Positions 59,440-64,000 of a stretch of DNA of 64,000 bases are shown here, piece by piece. The number at the start of each line of letters is the position of its first letter. Position 1 is the first letter of the stretch. The DNA lies in NCBI RefSeq assembly GCF_049065735.1, contig NZ_JBAKHD010000001.1, forward strand, positions 62,001 to 126,000, given 5' to 3'. The notes beneath the pieces are model-generated. The model saw only the letters and a program-made list of their open reading frames with translations, did no database searches and was not told the DNA's origin. Origin of the DNA: Paramesorhizobium sp049065735 (GTDB lineage Bacteria; Pseudomonadota; Alphaproteobacteria; Rhizobiales; Rhizobiaceae). The position numbers and the translations under genes are program-made.

Positions 59440-60357
59440 GTGCTCGCTTCAACCGAGGCCGTGGCGGAAATCGAGCGCCGCGTGAGCGGGACGGCGTCTC
59501 TGGTGACGCCGAGCTATCAGGCGGATTTCGAACGCTGCCGGCTGCTTTGCGAGAGCATTGACCGTTTCGTCACCGGCGCGCAGAAGCACTATCTCCTCGT
59601 CGCCGGCCATGATGTGGCGCTTTTCCGCCAGCTCGAAGGTCCGCGCAGGGAAGTGATCGACGAACGCGACCTGCTGCCCTCCTGGCTCCACAGCGTTCCC
59701 GATCCCAGCGGCTTCTTCCGCCGGCGCGTCTGGCTCAGCACACGCCTCGCGCCGCTGCACGGCTGGCATGTGCAACAGCTTCGCCGCATTGCCATTGCGC
59801 AGCAGGTTTCGGATGCCGCGCTTGTCTATTGCGATTCCGATGTGGTGTTTCTGAAGCCATTCGACCTCTCCGTCTTCTGGCGCGATGGGCGTCTACGGCT
59901 CTACCGGCGCGACGGGGCGCTGCCGATGGATAGCCACGCCGGCCATACCAGCCATGCAGATTGGGCGCGGAACGCAGCCGAGGTTCTGGGCTTAGCCCAA
60001 GGCGCGGATAACAGGGATGATTATATCTCGACCGTGATCGCCTGGCGCCGGGAGACCGTGCTTGCCATGATCCGCCACCTCGAGATGCTGCACCAGCGCC
60101 ATTGGGTCGAGGCCATCGCCATGCGGCGGCATTTTTCCGAATGTCTCGTTTATGGCCGCTTCGTCGATGAAATTCAGGGCGGGGAGGGGCATTTTCACGA
60201 TGCCCTGCAGTTCTGCCGGGTTTACTGGGAGGGCCCCAGCCTTTCGGGCGACGGGTTGCAGCAACTGGTCGCCTCCATGACATCAGAGCAGGTTGCCATC
60301 GGCGTTCAATCCTTCACCGGAACGGACCTTGGCTCCCTGCGCAAACTCTTGGCCTGA
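59440..60357 (+). CDS. DUF6492-type putative glycosyltransferase
   Basis: A protein of about 305 residues with TPSYQADFERCRLLCESI near the start and a DXD motif in YCDSDVVFLKPFDL, followed by FWRDGRLRLYRR and DYISTVIAWRRETVLAM. The family is a GT-A-like enzyme of unknown specificity. GTG 59440 is preferred because GGAGG lies five bases upstream; ATG 59425 has a weaker, distant site. The stop is two bases before the WecG-like start, giving an operon of three genes (59440-62272). Confidence 0.8.
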   Translation: MLASTEAVAEIERRVSGTASLVTPSYQADFERCRLLCESIDRFVTGAQKHYLLVAGHDVALFRQLEGPRREVIDERDLLPSWLHSVPDPSGFFRRRVWLSTRLAPLHGWHVQQLRRIAIAQQVSDAALVYCDSDVVFLKPFDLSVFWRDGRLRLYRRDGALPMDSHAGHTSHADWARNAAEVLGLAQGADNRDDYISTVIAWRRETVLAMIRHLEMLHQRHWVEAIAMRRHFSECLVYGRFVDEIQGGEGHFHDALQFCRVYWEGPSLSGDGLQQLVASMTSEQVAIGVQSFTGTDLGSLRKLLA

Positions 60358-60359
60358 CG

Positions 60360-61148
60360 ATGAGAGCGCTACCGGTGCAATTTGAGACTATGAAGCGCTT
60401 TCCGCAGGATATATTCGGCCTTCGCTTCACGAATGCCGGCGCGGAAGCCCTGGTGGAGCACCTGATCCGCGCGCCCCAGCCGCTCAAAGGCGGGGCGCGG
60501 ATGTTCTTCACCGCCAATCTCGACCATATCGTCCAGATGCGCGGCAATCCTGCCTTTCGCGAGGCCTATGACCGCGCGGCCATCGTGACGGCGGATGGAA
60601 CGCCCGTTTTCCTTTACGCGCGCTGGCGCGGCGTGGCCCTGCCGGGGCGCGTGACCGGCGCCGACCTCTTTCCCGCCCTTATGGCGCGGCTCGACCCGGC
60701 GCGGCACCGGCCTTTCTTCGTCCTCTCCGATGAAGAAACCGCCGCACGCCTTGCCGAAAAGCTCGGCTCGCAAGGGTTCGGACAGGTTGAGACGGAAATT
60801 CCCCCCTTCGGGTTCGAGGAGGATGAGGCCTATTCCTCCGCGCTCGCGCGCCGTATCGCCGACGCCGGCACGACGCATCTGTTCTTCTGCGTCGGCGCGC
60901 CCAAGTCGGAATTGTGGCTCGACCGGCACCGCCATCGGATCGGGCCTTGCTTTGCCCTGGCGTTCGGCGCCAGCCCCAATTTCTATGTCGGGACGGTGCA
61001 GCGCGCGCCGCAACTGATGCGGTCGATCGGCGCCGAATGGCTCTGGCGCTTCCTCTGCGAGCCGCGTCGCTTGTTCCGCCGCTATTTCATCGACGGCTGG
61101 AAATTCCTCGGCGCAATCGCCGACGATTTGCGCCGGAAAAGTCCATGA
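60360..61148 (+). CDS. WecG/TagA/CpsF family glycosyltransferase (GT26)
   Basis: Transfers a sugar (such as ManNAcA or GlcNAc) to a lipid-linked intermediate at the membrane face. It has 262 residues with FTANLDHIVQMR, the TADGTPVFLYARWRG motif containing the presumed catalytic Asp, and FCVGAPKSELWL near the C-terminus, followed by a basic membrane-binding tail. The stop overlaps the next gene (ATGA). It is a likely early or middle step of the polysaccharide pathway encoded here. Confidence 0.88.
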   Translation: MRALPVQFETMKRFPQDIFGLRFTNAGAEALVEHLIRAPQPLKGGARMFFTANLDHIVQMRGNPAFREAYDRAAIVTADGTPVFLYARWRGVALPGRVTGADLFPALMARLDPARHRPFFVLSDEETAARLAEKLGSQGFGQVETEIPPFGFEEDEAYSSALARRIADAGTTHLFFCVGAPKSELWLDRHRHRIGPCFALAFGASPNFYVGTVQRAPQLMRSIGAEWLWRFLCEPRRLFRRYFIDGWKFLGAIADDLRRKSP

Positions 61149-62272
61149 CCGGGGAGGGACCCGGCTCGATCCTTTTCCTCACGACCGTGCTGCCCGGCGA
61201 AGGCCGCACCGGCGGTGAGATCGTCAGCGCCCACATCATCGAGGGCCTCCGCGCGCTTGGCGCTGACGTGCGGGTGCTCGGCTATGGCCGTCCGGGCTAT
61301 GCCGCTCACGAGGGCGAAGTGCTGGTCGAGCACCGCCCCATCGAGACGCGCGGCGCGGCGCTCCATGCTGCGAAATGGCTGGCTGGGGCCGCTCTTGCCC
61401 GCAATGCTTATTCGAGCGCGAAATATAGGGGCTCCGCCTATGTCGCGGCGCTTGAAGGCGCGCTTCGCGAGCGTAACTGGGACTGGATCGTCATAGACCA
61501 TGCGCAGATGGGCTGGCTTCTGCCGCTCGTTGAGGGCAGACCGCTCATCCATGTCTCCCACAATTGCGAGGGGCTGCTTTATGCGGGCCAGGCGCGGCAT
61601 GGCAACGCGCTGCGCCGTGCGCTTTTCACGCGCGAGGCCCGGCTGATGCAGGCGATGGAGGCGCGGCTTGCCCGTGCCATCAGGGGCGTGTGGGTGCTCA
61701 CCGAGGCGCAGGCGCGCGAGTTCCGGCAAATGGGCGCTTCCTCGGTCACGGTGCTGCCCGTGCCTCCCATGCCGCTTCCCGCTTCCTTCCGCCTCGGCGA
61801 GCCCGAATGGGATGTCGCGCTGCTCGGCACCTGGAGCTGGGGGCCGAACCGGGAAGGGCTCGACTGGTTCTGCCGTGAGGTCGTGCCGCTCGTGCCTGGC
61901 TTGAAGATCAGGGTCGGCGGCTCGGGCGCGGAGGATCTGCGCGGCCGCTTCGCGAATGTCGATATTCTGGGCCGCGTGCCCGATGCCGCCGCTTTTCTCG
62001 GGACCGGCCGGGTCATTGCCGTCCCCTCCGTCGCCGGCGACGGCATCCAGATCAAGACGCTCGACGCCATTGCCATCGGCCGCCCCGTGATCGCGACCTC
62101 CTTCGCGCTGCGCGGCCTTGATGGTCTGCCCGCCCGCGTGAAAGCCGCTGACAGCCCGAACGCCTTTGCCGATGCCCTGCGCCAGGCGATGACGGAAAGC
62201 CCGGCTGCGGATGATTGGCAGGCGCGGCGGCGGGACAATTTCCTCACCGCGTTGAAGAATGCCCTGATCTGA
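61145..62272 (+). CDS. Glycosyltransferase, GT-B fold (GT4-type)
   Basis: A 375-residue enzyme with the GT-B start ILFLTTVLPGEGRTGGEIVS, SHNCEGLLY, then the donor-binding region VILGRV..FLGTGRVIAVPSVAGDG and IKTLDAIAIGRPVIATS. ATG 61145 overlaps the WecG-like stop by four bases, so the frame upstream of it is not coding. Substrates are unknown. It completes the 59440-62272 operon and converges on the flippase-like gene. Confidence 0.87.
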   Translation: MTGEGPGSILFLTTVLPGEGRTGGEIVSAHIIEGLRALGADVRVLGYGRPGYAAHEGEVLVEHRPIETRGAALHAAKWLAGAALARNAYSSAKYRGSAYVAALEGALRERNWDWIVIDHAQMGWLLPLVEGRPLIHVSHNCEGLLYAGQARHGNALRRALFTREARLMQAMEARLARAIRGVWVLTEAQAREFRQMGASSVTVLPVPPMPLPASFRLGEPEWDVALLGTWSWGPNREGLDWFCREVVPLVPGLKIRVGGSGAEDLRGRFANVDILGRVPDAAAFLGTGRVIAVPSVAGDGIQIKTLDAIAIGRPVIATSFALRGLDGLPARVKAADSPNAFADALRQAMTESPAADDWQARRRDNFLTALKNALI

Positions 62273-63526
62273 TCAGACGCGCTTCGCAGGCCGCCGGAGC
62301 GCCGAATAGGTCAGGCACAGCGAAATGAGGTAAAGCGCGGCGAACACGACGTTCAGCCAAACGACCCAGGCGTCATCCGCCCTAAAATGCGTGAATAGGA
62401 GCCATATCGCGACGCCTTTCGCTCCCGTCAGCACGGCAAGGTTGAGCGTACGCCGGGCCGATTGGCCGCGGGCATAGAGAAGCTCCGCCTGATATTCGGT
62501 AAGATTGCGAAAGCCCGGAACGAGAAAAATCGACGGCAGCAGCACGACGATCTGCGCCACCTTGTCCCCCAGCGCATTGGGGACGAAATAGAGAAACAGC
62601 GAGAGCGCCGCGAGCGCCAGCGTGGAAACGAGAAACACCCCGCATTCCAGCCCCGCCTTGACTTTAAGCGAGGCCAGCATGTCCGGCTTGCGCATCAGCC
62701 GCTGCACCAGCATCATGTTGAACGAGCGGATGGGCATGGCGGTCAGATCGACCAGCCGCATCAAAATGGCGTAGACGCCGGCAATGCGCGGGCCCCCGAG
62801 GCTCAGGACCAGCAGCTTGTCGAGCTCGCTCTGCACATAGAACAGCATCTCCGCGCCGGTCACGGCCAGGGCATCGGTGACATGGCGCACGTAAAGCGCC
62901 GGCGCAAAACGCAGCCGCACCCGGGGGTAGAACCAGAGCGCGACGACGAGCGAAATACCGTTCGCGATGAAATACCACCACGCCCAATGGGCAAGATCGC
63001 CCTTTGCCGAAAGAAAGGCGAAGAGCATGGCGGCGACCGCCCGCATTGCCGTGCCCAAAACGGTGAGGATCGCCCCGCGCCCGAACCGGTTGAGGCCGTT
63101 ATTGACGATGATGATCGCTTCCGTCGAGCGCCAGAACAGCGCCTCGGCGGCGATGATGAGCGCGAAGCCCAAAAGGTTTATGTCGTCACCGAAGAACAGT
63201 GCGTGGATTGCCCAGCCCGCGGCGGCAAGCACCGGCAGGGACAGCACGATGGCTGCGAGATAGCCCGCCGTGTAGGTCCCTAGGAGTTGCGGCTTGACGG
63301 TGGCGATGCGGTAGAGCGGCGAAACGAAGCCGAAGGAAACCAGCCGCGATAGGACCACGCCGGTCGCCGACGCGGTGGCAAATACGCCAAAGCTGCCTAT
63401 GGAAAGGGTGTTGGCCAGCGCGACGAAATAAGCCAGCGAAATGACGAGCCGCCCCGCCGAGCCGCTGATCAGCGAGAAGTAATCGCGCAGGGGTCCCGCC
63501 TGCTGTTTTAGCCGGGAAATGAGCAA
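62273..63526 (-). CDS. Wzx-like polysaccharide flippase
   Basis: A 417-residue protein with 12 or more hydrophobic helices and short polar loops, resembling MATE/MOP-superfamily Wzx flippases that translocate lipid-linked repeat units across the inner membrane. Characteristic features are FGFVSPLYRIATVK in an early loop and FYVQSELDKLLVL in the middle. It is convergent with the operon above, so polysaccharide genes lie on both strands. Confidence 0.83.
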   Translation of the reverse strand: MLISRLKQQAGPLRDYFSLISGSAGRLVISLAYFVALANTLSIGSFGVFATASATGVVLSRLVSFGFVSPLYRIATVKPQLLGTYTAGYLAAIVLSLPVLAAAGWAIHALFFGDDINLLGFALIIAAEALFWRSTEAIIIVNNGLNRFGRGAILTVLGTAMRAVAAMLFAFLSAKGDLAHWAWWYFIANGISLVVALWFYPRVRLRFAPALYVRHVTDALAVTGAEMLFYVQSELDKLLVLSLGGPRIAGVYAILMRLVDLTAMPIRSFNMMLVQRLMRKPDMLASLKVKAGLECGVFLVSTLALAALSLFLYFVPNALGDKVAQIVVLLPSIFLVPGFRNLTEYQAELLYARGQSARRTLNLAVLTGAKGVAIWLLFTHFRADDAWVVWLNVVFAALYLISLCLTYSALRRPAKRV

Positions 63527-63620
63527 GCGAGCGTCTCTCTATGTTGCCGCATTTTAACGATTTCTTTTACATGCGGATTTAGTTTGGCTTAACCAAGATC
63601 ACGAGGATGGGCAATATCGG

Positions 63621-64000
63621 ATGACGGGTCCGGAAGACGAACAGAAGAAGCGCGCAGCGAAGCCGCTTCTGTCGTTTATAGAAAAGCCCGATCCCGAGAA
63701 GGGGCCGGAAGGCCCACGCGCGCCCGCCAAATCCGCCAAATCCAGCCGCGAGAACGAAGCGGAACGCCGGCGGGAGGCCCATGCCCGGCGAATGGCTGAA
63801 CTGGAGCGCCATGTCCGCGAAACCGAAGCCGTGGAAGATGACGAACCCGCCCGCAAGGCGGAGGAGGCGCGCATTCGCGAGGAGATGGCCGCTGTCGAGG
63901 CGGATCTGCGCGCGCGGCTGGCGCCGGGCGAGACGCGCCGCGAGCAGGCCATCGCCGCGCCGGCCGAGCACGATGAGGAGCCGGTGCGCCGCCGAAGGGC
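63621..64000 (+). CDS. N-terminal part of a charged coiled-coil protein, runs off window
   Basis: The frame beginning ATG 63621 stays open to the end of the window (about 126 residues). It starts MTGPEDEQKKRAAKPLLSFI and continues with long Glu/Arg-rich helical stretches (EERREAHARRMAELERHVRE in short pieces), predicting a coiled coil. No domain is visible. It may be the N-terminus of a polysaccharide export or tyrosine-kinase type protein, given its position, but that is a guess. The ribosome site is poor. A TTTA-N7-TTAAC CtrA-like sequence is upstream. Confidence 0.55.
   Translation, partial: MTGPEDEQKKRAAKPLLSFIEKPDPEKGPEGPRAPAKSAKSSRENEAERRREAHARRMAELERHVRETEAVEDDEPARKAEEARIREEMAAVEADLRARLAPGETRREQAIAAPAEHDEEPVRRRR

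Noticed and set aside
63579..63971. A 130-codon minus-strand frame at the window end
   Set aside because: It is opposite a charged, open plus-strand frame; the minus frame has no ribosome site or domain and is Arg/Ala/Phe-rich as expected of a shadow.

Overview
The window is a contiguous, G+C-rich stretch of an alphaproteobacterial chromosome. It most resembles the order Hyphomicrobiales (Rhizobiales), probably a relative of Brucella/Ochrobactrum or Rhizobiaceae. The basis is gene content and order: gcrA, lysK, argD-argF-hslO-apaG-metZ with a SAM-II riboswitch, a double-length dCTP deaminase, a C4-pathway hemA, a PodJ-like polarity protein next to beta-oxidation genes, and families of intergenic palindromic repeats typical of these genomes. 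The species is not identified. One ambiguous base (n at 49745) lies beside a repeat and may mark an assembly join.

Layout. 1-1930 is the end of a prophage: the tail of an unknown phage gene, an endolysin, nested Rz/Rz1-like spanins and a holin-like protein, ending at the 3' end of tRNA-Thr(CGT). 2158-4755 holds a nitronate monooxygenase-like flavoprotein, an unrecognised membrane protein and a 400-base gap. I read that gap as a possible type I toxin-antitoxin locus: a 32-codon peptide on the minus strand facing a promoter-terminator small RNA on the plus strand. 4755-11692 carries the ligase/exonuclease/Lhr-type helicase/PdeM DNA repair set, split into two divergent pairs around a TPR-methyltransferase. 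11713-13486 is a TIGR02186 and TauE/SafE pair.

13847-23861 contains a PodJ-like protein with a CtrA-type site upstream, a MerR regulator, a heptad coiled-coil protein and a beta-oxidation set (acyl-CoA dehydrogenase, thiolase, FadB-like). A perfect inverted repeat before the acyl-CoA dehydrogenase shares a half-site with the region upstream of the nitronate monooxygenase. 24152-29643 has a LexA/S24-like repressor, a solute-binding protein, a PhoR-like kinase with a Pho box, and a membrane glycosyltransferase. 29685-39307 is core metabolism and cell cycle: lysK, a TerB-like protein, gcrA, argD-argF-hslO, apaG, metZ under SAM-II control, and the dCTP deaminase.

After tRNA-Gly(CCC), 39492-40980 looks like a small AT-richer island with a DUF4160/DUF2442-HTH pair, an orphan small gene and an antitoxin-like fragment. 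41003-44379 returns to housekeeping (CAP protein, pyrD, DUF952, proline iminopeptidase). 44577-49058 is a CrbR/CrbS-like two-component pair converging on a 34-residue membrane peptide. mscL, an AbrB-like transporter and hemA (with an Fnr/FixK-like box) follow. 52561-64000 is mainly surface polysaccharide synthesis: glycosyltransferases including a GT29 sialyltransferase-like protein, an O-antigen ligase/polymerase-like protein, a WecG/TagA enzyme and a flippase-like protein, with proC among them, and a gene that runs off the window end.

Repeats fall into four families: a long mosaic palindrome (three copies), a CCCCCCTCTG-bounded palindrome (two copies in opposite orientation), a GCATGA..CCCGAAAAGTTGCAG hairpin (three units) and an 8-base tandem repeat (two loci).
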